Below are positions 10,734 through 19,833 of a stretch of 64,000 nucleotides of DNA, piece by piece; position 1 is the stretch's first letter, and the number at the start of each line of letters is the position of its first letter. A model generated the notes under the pieces. It searched no databases. It had not been told where the DNA came from and saw only the letters and a list, made by a program, of their open reading frames with translations. Source of the stretch: Rhynchopus sp. YZ270_cl-10 (Eukaryota; Euglenozoa; Diplonemea; Diplonemida; Diplonemidae); assembly GCA_964035575.1 (NCBI GenBank), contig OZ037838.1:930001-994000 (forward strand). The letters run 5' to 3'. The position numbers were made by a program, and so were the translations under genes.

Positions 10734-11376
10734 AAAACTCGCCAAAACTCGCCCCCCAAAAATGGGCGAGTTTTGGGCCAGGGATATTGCTAAAAACCAT
10801 CGACCATCGCCCCACTGAATTTGGGGTTCCCCCCCTTTCCATAAACCATCGCACCATCGCCCCACGGTAACTAGTGTACTATGGTACTATGCAATTGGTC
10901 AAGCGCCGAAGGAAAAGGAAGCATGCAGCATGGCGAAAGACAAAAAGTAGCGTACCGTGCGCCTGCGGCGCAAGCTTGCAACCCACCCTTCCCATGACAG
11001 AGTTTGGCAGTAAAAATGTGCAAATTTTAGCCAAATTTTAGGAATGTTGCGTACCGTGGCTTCGCCAGGAACCTTTGGGTACCACGACCGCCGTTTCTCT
11101 TGTAAATGTACTGAGGTTACTGATAATTCGTGTGCCCCGTCTGCCTGGTGTAAATATCATTGAAGTGCCGAACTCCGCAGTTGGACAACCACGGAATTCA
11201 TACATTCCGCCGGAGGCCCCCAACTTGAGCTAAGGTGGGGACCCGGGCGCGCGAAGCGCGCCCCGGGATCGACTGGAAAAAAAAGTCCGCACTCCCCCCC
11301 CTTTTTTCGACCATCGCCCCACGAAATCCCGAAAGTTAGCAATATCCCTGGTTTTGGGCGAGTAGGCGAGTTTTTT
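10734..11376. mobile_element. Nested inverted-repeat element
   Basis: Ends share AAAAAACTCGCC and, further in, CCAGGGATATTGCTAA, facing inversely at 11325-11376. CATCGCCCCAC motifs repeat near both ends. No coding capacity is seen. Confidence 0.5.
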
Positions 11377-11859
11377 GGGAAGTTTTTCGGGTTTACGGGT
11401 AGGGTCACTGTGTACAAATTTATTTAACTCAAGTAGCAGAATTAAAATTCCAGCATCTCTACCCCCCCTTTACGGAGTGACAACAACTGGTAGAAACACG
11501 GTAGAACCACGGGGAATTGCACACCAATTGATTACATTATTTGGATAATCTTTTAAACAACCACCACCTCTTACAGGTTTCGTGTCCGCGAATCTGCCTA
11601 CTGTTCTTTTGGATGTACCAGAAGAAGATGCAGAGACTGAAGCTGCTGGAGGCGATGGAGCCGGCGGACTCGCTGGAAGTAGGAGATGCACAGCACCTGC
11701 ACAGAGCTGATGTTCAAGCATTGACGACGAAGGGTCGTTTGCCCTGGCGTCCTAGTAGACGTTTGCTGTCTCCCCTGCTGCTGATGGACGGGCTACACAC
11801 TCTGCACCATCGTTACAGCTCATAAGACCGAGATGCAAGCTAAAAAAACCCTCATGTCT

Positions 11860-12150
11860 TCACAACTCTTCACAACTCTTCACAACTCTTCACAAGTTTT
11901 CACAAGTTTTCACAACCCTCTTGAGCCTTTACGTGTGAAAAGTTGTGAAGAGTTGTGAAACGTTGTGAAAAGTTGTGATTTTGATTGAAATTTTGTGGAA
12001 TTTTGTGGAATTTTGTGAAAAGTTGTGAATAGTTGTGAAAAGTTGTGATTTTGATTGAAAATTGTGAAAAGTTGTGAAAGTTGTGAAAAGTTGTGAATAG
12101 TTGTGAAAAGTTGTGATTTTGATTGAAATTTTGTGAAACTTTGTGAAACG
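11860..12150. repeat. GTTGTGAAAA minisatellite, right arm
   Basis: Array matching the left arm in inverse orientation, with units AGTTGTGAAA and blocks GATTTTGATTG, next to the terminal repeat. Confidence 0.85.
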
Positions 12151-13284
12151 CCGCCCCCCGGATAGCACCAGATGTGACCTTTGTGCTGGAAGAGTCAGGC
12201 GTGACTGCGACAGTGGAGGTGCCGTGCGAGGCGGACGTTGCAGCGGCAAAGGAGGTTGCGTGCACGGCGCTTGCTGTCTCGCCTGCGTCTGTCGAGATGC
12301 GCATCGGCACGCAGGTGCTGGAGGGGACGTGCCGTCTGCAGGACACTGCGTTTGATTCAGGGGTGCAGGTTGTGCTTGCCTGTCCTCACTTTGCTGACAT
12401 CAAGTGTCCTGCTCAGTACAATTCAAAGATGTCACATAGGAACCTGCTGTTGTCGCTGTCGCGTTGTGGAACGCTCTGCGTCTATGGTGACTGGATGGGG
12501 CATGTTGGCGGCTTCGACACAGAAACCTTCGACACTGTCTTCTGGTTCAAAGTGGACGATGTTGTGCGCGGTGCGCCTGCCATCTCTCGGTGCAAGACAC
12601 GCTGCTACCTGCCGTTTAAGTATTACCTTCTCGGGGTTGCGCTTCCGGGTGGGGAGGTGGTCCACAAAGTCAACGGCCTCTCCATTTTATTACGGGCGTG
12701 TGGCGGTGTTGTTGTCTCGAAGGGCGACGAAGGCGTCTCTGTGTATGACGAAGACCTGACGTTGCTCCGCTCTCTCTCGCACGAAAGCTGTAAGCGAGCG
12801 GCAGTGTCGGACTGTGGTGGATGGGTGCTGTCCTCTTCCGACAAGGAGTACAACATACGTCTGTGGGATGTAAACACAGGTGTTGCTGTTGCATGTGTAC
12901 CTGCGGATTGCTGGGGTCGACTGGAGCTTTCACGGTCCGCCTCTGTGTTTGCTGTGGAAGGGAAAAACACCATGCAGCTCTATGATTGGAGTGGTGCGGC
13001 TCTTCACAGTGTTGATGTGGGTGAGAATCTCTGGGGCATGCAGTTCACACCATGTGGGAAGTACCTTGTGGTGGGGGTTCATGTTGCTGAGTCTGATGAT
13101 GACGAAGACGACAGTTCTGAGTACAGTTCACAACTGCACCAGTATGATGTGGCGACCATGTCTTGTGTGCATGTGATACCGCAAAACTCAGGTGTGTACT
13201 TTGAGATATCGCCGTGTTCACGTGTTGTTGTGGTTGGGAAATCACATGGCGTCATTGTGACAAAGCATCTGTACCCACACAACA

Positions 13285-13434
13285 GTGAGTGATGTGTGAC
13301 CAGGGGAGGGGAGGGAGAGTGGTGATCAAAATATCCAAGAGTACCAGCGAAAAAACCCAAGACCTCAAAACACCCCCAAGAAGCTCCCTTTTAGCCCTGT
13401 TACTACTTTTCTCTTTTTTGTTTACCTGCCACAG
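13285..13434 (+). other. Candidate 3' intron of copy 6
   Basis: GTGAGTGATG donor and TTTACCTGCCACAG acceptor, 150 bases. Joining would continue the frame through a tail with the motif LPMRRSRVGD and stop at 13494-13496. The same tail in the same phase is found after copies 8 and 9. Confidence 0.5.
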
Positions 13435-13615
13435 GCCGCCCACCTTACACGCTGCCCATGCGGCGCTCTCGTGTGGGTGACACATCGCGATGTTGAGTGT
13501 TGTTTTCCATTCGTCACCTCTCACAACGATAACCACCACAGACATGCAACACACAACAACACCTCTCCCCACCCACCCACCCCGTGAGCAGTGGAGCAAA
13601 ACAGAAGAAGAAACA

Positions 13616-14743
13616 ATGATGGATGTGACCTTTGTGCTGGAAGAGTCAGGCGTGACTGCGACAGTGGAGGTGCCGTGCGAGGCGAAGGTTGCAGCGGCAA
13701 AGCAGGTTGCGTGCACGGCGCTTGCTGTCTCGCCTGCGTCTGTCGAGATGCGCATCGGCACGCAGGTGCTGGAGGGGACGTGCCGTCTGCAGGACACTGC
13801 GTTTGATGCAGGGGTGCAGGTTGTACTTGCCCGCCGCTTTGCTGACATCAAGTGTCCTGCTCAGTGCAGTACCCAGGGCAACGTGCAGAGCTTCTCGCTG
13901 TCTCGTTGTGGAACGCTTTGTCTCTCTTTCCACAGGACTGACGATGCACGTATTGCCTGCGTAGGCTTTGACACAGAAACCTTCGACACCGCCTTCACGT
14001 TTGACACAGATTTTCGATGCTATGGCCTAGCTGATATCTCACGGTGCAAGACACGCTGCTACCTGGTGTGTGGGTATCACTTCCTCGAGGTTGCGCTTCC
14101 GGGTGGGGAGGTGCTCCGCAAAGTCGACGGCACCTGTACGTCAGTGTTTGCGTGTGGCAATGTTGTTGTCTCAAAGGGCAAAGACGGCGTCTCTGTGTAT
14201 GACGAAGACCTGATGTTGCTCCGCACCCTTTGGCACGAGTGGTGCAGTGAAGTTGCAGTGTCGAACTGTGGTGGGTGGGTGATCACCTCCTCTTTCAGCG
14301 AGAAGAACACACGTCTGTGGGATGTCAACACAGGAGAAGCTGTGGCATGTGTGCCTATGCATGGGTGGCATATGGCGATCTCACAGGTTGCCTCTGTCTT
14401 TGCTGTGGCTGGCTCTGACACTGTGGATGATGCGTGCTCTAGCAAAGTACACCTCTATGACTGGCGTGGTGTTGCCCTTGGCAGCTTTGAAAAGGAGGAT
14501 TATCTAGTCTGTGGCGTGCATTTCACTCCGTGTGGGAAGTACGTCGTAGTTGCGTTTGTCGATGAGGCGGATGTATATCCCGACACATGTCCACTCCACC
14601 AGTATGATGTGGCGACCATGTCCTGTGTGCGTGTGATACCGGACAGCAAAGGTGCATTTGCGATATCACCGTGTTCACGTGTGGTTATGTTTGAGCCATC
14701 AGAAGGTGATGCCCTTGTTACGAGACATCTGTACCCCTACTGA
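13616..14743 (+). CDS. UBL-propeller copy 7 (intact)
   Basis: Intact 375-residue member with a type C leader. The head differs by two lysine or glutamine changes (CEAKVAAAKQV). Blade 1 and blades 5-6 match copy 4, while blades 2 to 4 and the C-terminus are distinct, ending HLYPY with no donor-like sequence. An in-frame ATG 126 bases upstream (13490) would add 42 residues; that ATG overlaps the stop codon of the candidate tail exon of copy 6. I prefer 13616 because the MMDV start is shared by the family. Confidence 0.88.
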   Translation: MMDVTFVLEESGVTATVEVPCEAKVAAAKQVACTALAVSPASVEMRIGTQVLEGTCRLQDTAFDAGVQVVLARRFADIKCPAQCSTQGNVQSFSLSRCGTLCLSFHRTDDARIACVGFDTETFDTAFTFDTDFRCYGLADISRCKTRCYLVCGYHFLEVALPGGEVLRKVDGTCTSVFACGNVVVSKGKDGVSVYDEDLMLLRTLWHEWCSEVAVSNCGGWVITSSFSEKNTRLWDVNTGEAVACVPMHGWHMAISQVASVFAVAGSDTVDDACSSKVHLYDWRGVALGSFEKEDYLVCGVHFTPCGKYVVVAFVDEADVYPDTCPLHQYDVATMSCVRVIPDSKGAFAISPCSRVVMFEPSEGDALVTRHLYPY

Positions 14744-14759
14744 GTGATGTTTTTTGTGT

Positions 14760-14945
14760 GATGAAAACCAGAGTAGCCCTCATGAGCGGGACAGCGCGCA
14801 GCAGAGAGTCTCTTGGCAGGTCAGAGGCGTGCAGTCCCTGGAGACCCTGTGTGGGAAGTACCTCCTCGCTGTCGCTGAGTACTGCGGTGTGTTGCTATCG
14901 TGCGTTGCATCAGTATTTGCGTTGCACCCTCGACCTGCTAGCCTG
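14760..14945 (+). pseudogene. Decayed UBL-propeller fragment
   Basis: After copy 7 the sequence still resembles blades 5-6: VALMSGTARS recalls VALSRSAS, CGKYLLAV recalls the CGKYLVV strand, and LHQYL recalls LHQYD. Frames are interrupted. It appears to be a relic of an extra array member, joined to a 35-base sequence (14941-14975) that is repeated at 61643-61676. Confidence 0.55.
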
Positions 14946-15126
14946 TGAGGGAATTCATTTTGAGACATTTTGAGGATAACAACCACACCACCCTTTACCT
15001 TTATTTTTCACTTTTGCTTTGTTAAAACCCTCTTCTGTTGGTGGAAACTACAGACACACAAACACGCAAGACAACCCACACCTCATCTCCTTCCTAACAG
15101 AGGTGGAACAAGAAGAAGACAAAACA

Positions 15127-16287
15127 ATGGATGTGACCTTTGTGCTGGAAGAGTCAGGCGTGACTGCGACAGTGGAGGTGCCGTGCGAGGCAGACGTTGC
15201 AGCGGCAAAGGAGGTTGCGTGCACGGCGCTTGCTGTCTCGCCTGCGTCTGTCGAGATGCGCATCGGCACGCAGGTGCTGGAGGGGACGTGCCGTCTGCAG
15301 GACACTGCGTTTGATGCAGGGGTGCAGGTTGTGCTTGCCCGCCGCTTTGCCGACATCAAGTGTCCTGCTGAGTGCAGTATCCAGGGCAACGTGCAGAGCT
15401 TCTCGCTGTCTCGTTGTGGAACGCTTTGTCTCTCTTTCCACAAGACTGACGATGCACGTATTGCCTGCGTAGGCTTTGACACAGAAACCTTCGACACTGC
15501 CTTCACGTTTGACACAGATTTTCGATGCTATGGCCAAGCTGCGATCTCGCAGTGCAAGACACGCTGCTACCTGGCGTGTTTGCAGGAAGGCCTTCTCGAG
15601 GTTGCGCTTCCGGGTGGGGAGGTGCTCCGCAAAGTCGACGGCATCTGGAAGTCAGTGTACGCGTATGGCGGTGTTGTTGTCTCGAAGGGCATGGACGGCG
15701 TCTCTGTGTATGACGAAAACCTGACGTTGCTCCGCTCTCTCTCGCACGAAGGGTGCAGTGAAGTTGCAGTGTCGAACTGTGGTGGGTGGGTGATCACCTC
15801 CTCCTACAGTGAGAAGAACGTACGTCTGTGGGATGTGAACACAGGTGAAGCTGTGGCATGTGTGCCTACGAAGGGCCCCACCCAGCGCCACGGCCCGCCG
15901 ACGTTTTGTTATAGAGTGGCGCTTTCACGGTCTGCCTCCGTCTTTGCTGTGGACGGGAGAAACACCGTGCAGCTCTGTGATTGGAGTGGCGCGGCTCTTC
16001 ACAGTGTTAATGTAGGTGAGGATCTCTGGGGCATGCAGTTCACACCATGTGGGAAGTACCTTGTGGTGGGGGTTCATGTTGTTGAGTCTGATGATGACGA
16101 AGACGACAGTTTTGAGTACAGTTCACAACTGCACCAGTATGATGTGGCGACCATGTCCTGTGTGCATGTGATACCGCAAAACTCAGGTGTGTCCTTTGCG
16201 ATATCGCCGTGTTCACGTGTGGTTGTGGTTTTGCAATTAGATGGCGTCATTGCGATAAAGCATCTGTACCCACACAACAGTGAGTGA
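15127..16287 (+). CDS. UBL-propeller copy 8 (intact)
   Basis: Intact 386-residue member, starting MDV with a single Met. Blade 1 is the LCLSFHKTDDARIACVGF version almost identical to copy 9. Blade 5 is lengthened by GPTQRHGPPTFCY, similar in position to an insertion in copy 9. Blades 5-6 carry the acidic DDDEDDSFEYSSQLHQYD loop of copy 6. Tyr is replaced by Cys in the usual LYDWSG motif (QLCDWSG). A CTAACAG acceptor-like site lies 27 bases before the ATG. Ends HNSE at the donor-like site at 16280. Confidence 0.9.
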   Translation: MDVTFVLEESGVTATVEVPCEADVAAAKEVACTALAVSPASVEMRIGTQVLEGTCRLQDTAFDAGVQVVLARRFADIKCPAECSIQGNVQSFSLSRCGTLCLSFHKTDDARIACVGFDTETFDTAFTFDTDFRCYGQAAISQCKTRCYLACLQEGLLEVALPGGEVLRKVDGIWKSVYAYGGVVVSKGMDGVSVYDENLTLLRSLSHEGCSEVAVSNCGGWVITSSYSEKNVRLWDVNTGEAVACVPTKGPTQRHGPPTFCYRVALSRSASVFAVDGRNTVQLCDWSGAALHSVNVGEDLWGMQFTPCGKYLVVGVHVVESDDDEDDSFEYSSQLHQYDVATMSCVHVIPQNSGVSFAISPCSRVVVVLQLDGVIAIKHLYPHNSE

Positions 16288-16426
16288 TGTGTGGCCAAGG
16301 GAGGGGAGGGGGAGGGTGGTGATGAATATAACCCAGAGTCCCAGGGGAAAAACCCAAGACCTCAAAACACCCAAGAAACTCCCCTTTCAGCCCTGTTGCT
16401 GTTTTTCTCTCGTTTGCCTGCCACAG
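16280..16426 (+). other. Candidate 3' intron of copy 8
   Basis: 147 bases, GTGAGTGATG to GTTTGCCTGCCACAG. Its sequence is nearly identical to the corresponding stretch after copy 9. Splicing keeps frame and gives a tail ending VGDRSRC before TGA at 16477-16479. Confidence 0.5.
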
Positions 16427-16631
16427 CTCACACGCTGCCCATGCGGCGCTCTCGTGTGGGTGACAGATCGCGATGCTGAGTATCATTTTCCATTCGTCAC
16501 CTCTCACAACGAGAACCACCACAAACATGCAACACAGACCAACACCTCTCCCCCACCCACCTCATCACTCCCTCCGTTTGTGGTGGAGCAAACGTGCTGA
16601 TTTGCACCTTCTCACGGAGCAACGCAAAACA

Positions 16632-17789
16632 ATGGATGTGACCTTTGTGCTGGAAGAGTCAGGCGTGACTGCGACAGTGGAGGTGCCGTGCGAGGCGGAC
16701 GTTGCAGCGGCAAAGGAGGTTGCGTGCACGGCGCTTGCTGTCTCGCCTGCGTCTGTCGAGATGCGCATCGGCACGCAGGTGCTGGAGGGGACGTGCCGTC
16801 TGCAGGACACTGCGTTTGATGCAGGGGTGCAGGTTGTGCTTGCCTGTCCTCGTTTTGCCAACATCAAGTGTCCTGCTCAGTACAGTACCCAGGGCAACGT
16901 GCAGAGCTTCTCGCTGTCTCGTTGTGGAACGCTTTGTCTCTCTTTCCACAAGACTGACGATGCACGTATTGCCTGCGTAGGCTTTGACACAGAAACCTTC
17001 GACACTGCCTTCACGTTTGACACAGATTTTCGATGCTTTGGCCAAGCTGCGATCTCGCAGTGCAAGACACGCTGCTACCTGGCAAGCGAGCAAGGCCTTC
17101 TCGAGGTTGCGCTTCCGGGTGGGGAGGTGGTCCGCAAAGTCGACGGCGTCTCGAAGTCAGTGTACGCGTGTGGCAGTGTTGTTGTCTCGAAGGGCAGAGA
17201 TGGCGTTTCTGTGTACGACGAAGACCTGACGTTGCTCCGCTCTCTCTTGCATGAGATGTGCAGTGAAGTTGCAGTGTCGGACTGTGGTGGGTGGGTGATC
17301 ACCTCCTCCTACAAGGAGAAGAACGTACGTCTGTGGGATGTGAACACAGGTGAAGCTGTGGCATGTGTACCTACGAAGGGGCGGGGCATGGCGCTGGGTG
17401 GGGCGACGTCTTGTTGTAGAGTGGCGCTTTCAAGGTCTGCCTCCGTCTTTGCTGTGGAAGGGAAAAACACCATGCAGCTCTATGACTGGAGTGGTGCGGC
17501 CCTTCGCAGCGTTGATGTGGGTGAGAATCTCTGGGGCATGCAGCTCACACCATGTGGGAAGTACCTTGTGGTGGGGGTTCATGTTGCTGACTCGGGTGAT
17601 GACGAAGGTGACATTGTTGAGTACAGTTCACAACTGCACCAGTATGATGTGTCGACCATGTCCTGTGTGCATGTGATGTCGCAAGTGCCAGGCGTCTTTG
17701 CGATATCACCGTGTTCACGTGTTGTTGTGGATATGCAATCAAACGGTGTCATTGCGATAAAGCATCTGTACCCACACAACAGTGAGTGA
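16632..17789 (+). CDS. UBL-propeller copy 9 (intact)
   Basis: Intact 385-residue member, closest to copy 8 over blade 1 and blades 4-6 and over about 360 bases of downstream spacer, so the two look like a recent tandem duplication later patched with other sequence. Differences include RFANIKCP for RFADIKCP and QLTPCGKY for QFTPCGKY. An in-frame ATG at 16473, which overlaps the stop of copy 8's candidate tail exon, would add 53 residues. The conserved start is 16632. Ends HNSE at a donor-like site. Confidence 0.9.
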   Translation: MDVTFVLEESGVTATVEVPCEADVAAAKEVACTALAVSPASVEMRIGTQVLEGTCRLQDTAFDAGVQVVLACPRFANIKCPAQYSTQGNVQSFSLSRCGTLCLSFHKTDDARIACVGFDTETFDTAFTFDTDFRCFGQAAISQCKTRCYLASEQGLLEVALPGGEVVRKVDGVSKSVYACGSVVVSKGRDGVSVYDEDLTLLRSLLHEMCSEVAVSDCGGWVITSSYKEKNVRLWDVNTGEAVACVPTKGRGMALGGATSCCRVALSRSASVFAVEGKNTMQLYDWSGAALRSVDVGENLWGMQLTPCGKYLVVGVHVADSGDDEGDIVEYSSQLHQYDVSTMSCVHVMSQVPGVFAISPCSRVVVDMQSNGVIAIKHLYPHNSE

Positions 17790-17929
17790 TGTGTGGCCAA
17801 GGGAGGGGAGGGGGAGGGTGGTGATGAATATAACCCAGAGTCCCAGGGGAAAAAACCCAAGACCTCAAAACACCCAAGAAACTCCCCTTTCAGCCCTGTT
17901 GCTGTTTTTCTCTTGTATGCCTGCCACAG
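17782..17929 (+). other. Candidate 3' intron of copy 9
   Basis: 148 bases, GTGAGTGATG to TATGCCTGCCACAG. The spliced frame continues to TGA at 17989-17991 with the LPMRRSRVGDRSRC tail. Confidence 0.5.
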
Positions 17930-18129
17930 GTCGCCCACCTCACACGCTGCCCATGCGGCGCTCTCGTGTGGGTGACAGATCGCGATGCTGAGTATCATTT
18001 TCCTTTCATGTCACAACGAGAACCACCACACACAGAACAACACCTCTCCCCCACCCACCTCATCACTCCCTCCGTTTGTGGTGGAGCAACCGTGCTGATT
18101 TGCACCTTCTCACGGAGCAACGCAAAACA

Positions 18130-19281
18130 ATGATGGATGTGACCTTTGTGCTGGAAGAGTCAGGCGTGACTGCGACAGTGGAGGTGCCGTGCGAGGCGGA
18201 CATTGCAGCGGCAAAGGAGGTTGCGTGCACGGCGCTTGCTGTCTCGCCTGCGTCTGTCGAGATGCGCATCGGCACGCAGGTGCTGGAGGGGACGTGCCGT
18301 CTGCAGGACACTGCGTTTGATGCAGGGGTGCAGGTTGTGCTTGCCCGCCCTCGCTTGGCCGACATCAAGTGTCCTGCTGAGTACAGTGTAGAGGTGCCCA
18401 CTGGTGGGCAGGACATGAATGTAAATCTGTTTTCGCTGTCTCCTTGTGGAGCACTCTGCCTCTTTACACAGAAGGCAGGCTATGTCACGGGCCTCAATAC
18501 CGAAACCTTCAGCCCTGCCTTCAAGTTCAAAGTAGACATTGATGTGTACGGTGTGCCTGCCATCTCACGGTGCAAGACACGCTGCTACCTGGCGTGCAGG
18601 GAAGGTATGCACGAGGTTGCGCTTCCGGGTGGGGAGGTGCTCCGCAAAGTTGACGGCACCTCGTACTCAGTGGACAGCATCTCGCACTCAGTGTTCGCGT
18701 GTGGCAATGTTGTTGTCTCGAAGGGCAAAGACGTCGTCTCTGTGTATGACGAAGACCTGACGTTGGTCCGCTTTCTCTCACACAAGAGCTGCAGGTACGT
18801 GGCAGTGTCGGACTGTGGTGGGTGGGTGATCAGCTCTTCCCACGTAGAGCTGAATGTATATCTGTGGGATGTGAACACAGGTGTTGCTGTGGCATGTGTC
18901 GATATGACGGGCGAACGCAAAGTAGCGCTTTCACGGTCTGCCTCTGTCTTTGCTGTGGCGGGCTGTGGCAGCGGTAGGCATAACGAAGTGCGACTCTATG
19001 ATTGGAGTGGTGCGGCTCTGGGAAGCTTTGGTAAGGCGGGGCGTTTTCATATCTGTTACATGCAGTTCGCCCCGTGTGGGAAGTATCTCGTACTTGAGTT
19101 TGTGGACGAGTACCATGAATATTCACTGCACCAGTATGATGTGGCGACCATGTCCTGTGTGCGTGTGTTCCCTGTAGTAGCTTTCTACTCTTCCTTTGCG
19201 ATATCGCCGTGTTCCCGTGTGATACTATTTGCGAACTCGCGACGAGACACCATTGTGACGAGACATCTGTACCCCTACTGA
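18130..19281 (+). CDS. UBL-propeller copy 10 (intact)
   Basis: Intact 383-residue member closing the array. Its leader is near-identical to that of copy 9, but blade 1 is the SLSPCGALCLF version shared only with broken copy 1, 18 kb away. Blade 3 has a small duplication (TSYSVDSISHSVF). Other blades are private, and the C-terminus is HLYPY without a donor. The leader of one neighbour combined with the blade of a distant one is the clearest sign of cassette exchange in the array. Confidence 0.9.
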   Translation: MMDVTFVLEESGVTATVEVPCEADIAAAKEVACTALAVSPASVEMRIGTQVLEGTCRLQDTAFDAGVQVVLARPRLADIKCPAEYSVEVPTGGQDMNVNLFSLSPCGALCLFTQKAGYVTGLNTETFSPAFKFKVDIDVYGVPAISRCKTRCYLACREGMHEVALPGGEVLRKVDGTSYSVDSISHSVFACGNVVVSKGKDVVSVYDEDLTLVRFLSHKSCRYVAVSDCGGWVISSSHVELNVYLWDVNTGVAVACVDMTGERKVALSRSASVFAVAGCGSGRHNEVRLYDWSGAALGSFGKAGRFHICYMQFAPCGKYLVLEFVDEYHEYSLHQYDVATMSCVRVFPVVAFYSSFAISPCSRVILFANSRRDTIVTRHLYPY

Positions 19282-19833
19282 GTAGTGGTCGCGAGCTACT
19301 AACAACCCATTATTTTTTCTTGAAAAATCTCTGTGCACTCAGAAAGACACATGAATGTGCCCCATAACACTTTTTTTCCAGTGTCCCGCCATTTTTCGCA
19401 TTTTGTGGGGGGATAAAACACAAAGGGTTCAGGACGACTGACGTCTATACCTTCTGTAGTACAAAGGCTTCGGCCGAGTTTGAGTACAGAATTTTGTTCC
19501 GTTTTTGCAGCCAAGTAGTTGTCGACACAACAAACATGGTTATATAGGGGCCGGTACAATGGCGTTTTTTTCACGCGTTTTTCATGATTTTTGAAAGTGG
19601 CCAAAAAAAAAAACAATACTGCTTCCCACCCCGCATGCCCCCCACCACGTTCTGACACCCATATGCACAAAAAACGGAAAAACACCCCGACCTTCCCGGT
19701 CAATAATGAGTGCGTTACGTTCTCCCCTATCCCCGGTCCCGCCGAAAATCCCGCTCTTTTTTCTTTGAAACTAGCCTACCCCTCCCCCTCCCCCCTCCCC
19801 TCTTCTCCTTTCCCTTCTTCTCCCTTGAAAAAA
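19282..19833. promoter_or_regulatory. Spacer before the G8 gene
   Basis: No gene seen. The last 75 bases are a pure pyrimidine stretch (CCCCTCCCCCTCCCCC, then TTCTCC repeats) followed by GAAAAAA and the ATG. Similar pyrimidine-then-A leaders precede IST1 and, in weaker form, the gene at 25530. Confidence 0.5.

Larger units (their letters stand above)
9049..12170. mobile_element. Inverted-repeat element inside copy 6
   Basis: Exact terminal inverted repeats begin TGGTGCTATCCGGGGGGCGG and continue for more than 35 bases into TTTCACAAAG-type repeats. A 5-base duplication GATGT flanks it. Both arms (9070-9490 and 11860-12150) are arrays of a short AGTTGTGAAA unit. The interior holds a captured two-exon gene fragment (10128-10627) and a nested inverted-repeat element (10734-11376). 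No transposase is seen, so it is non-autonomous. I cannot assign a superfamily; five-base duplications fit few DNA transposon groups. Confidence 0.85.
9038..13292 (+). pseudogene. UBL-propeller copy 6, split by insertion
   Basis: The first 11 coding bases (ATG ATG GAT GT) lie at 9038-9048. An element of 3122 bases (9049-12170) follows, and the gene resumes after a repeated GATGT at 12171-12175. From 12176 the rest of the reading frame, 372 codons, is fully open to TGA at 13290-13292 with no decay. This means the insertion is recent, or the remainder is still expressed from a start near 12174. The body shares its blade 5-6 segment (acidic DDDEDDSSEYSSQLHQYD loop) with copies 8 and 9. A donor-like GTGAGTGATG follows HNS. 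Confidence 0.9.

Noticed and set aside
9070-12150. Possible CRISPR array
   Set aside because: The units are contiguous 10-11-base tandem repeats without spacers, in an inverted-repeat element of a eukaryote.
19591-19833. N-terminal extension of the G8 protein
   Set aside because: No ATG context; sequence is the pyrimidine tract, and the signal peptide begins at 19834.
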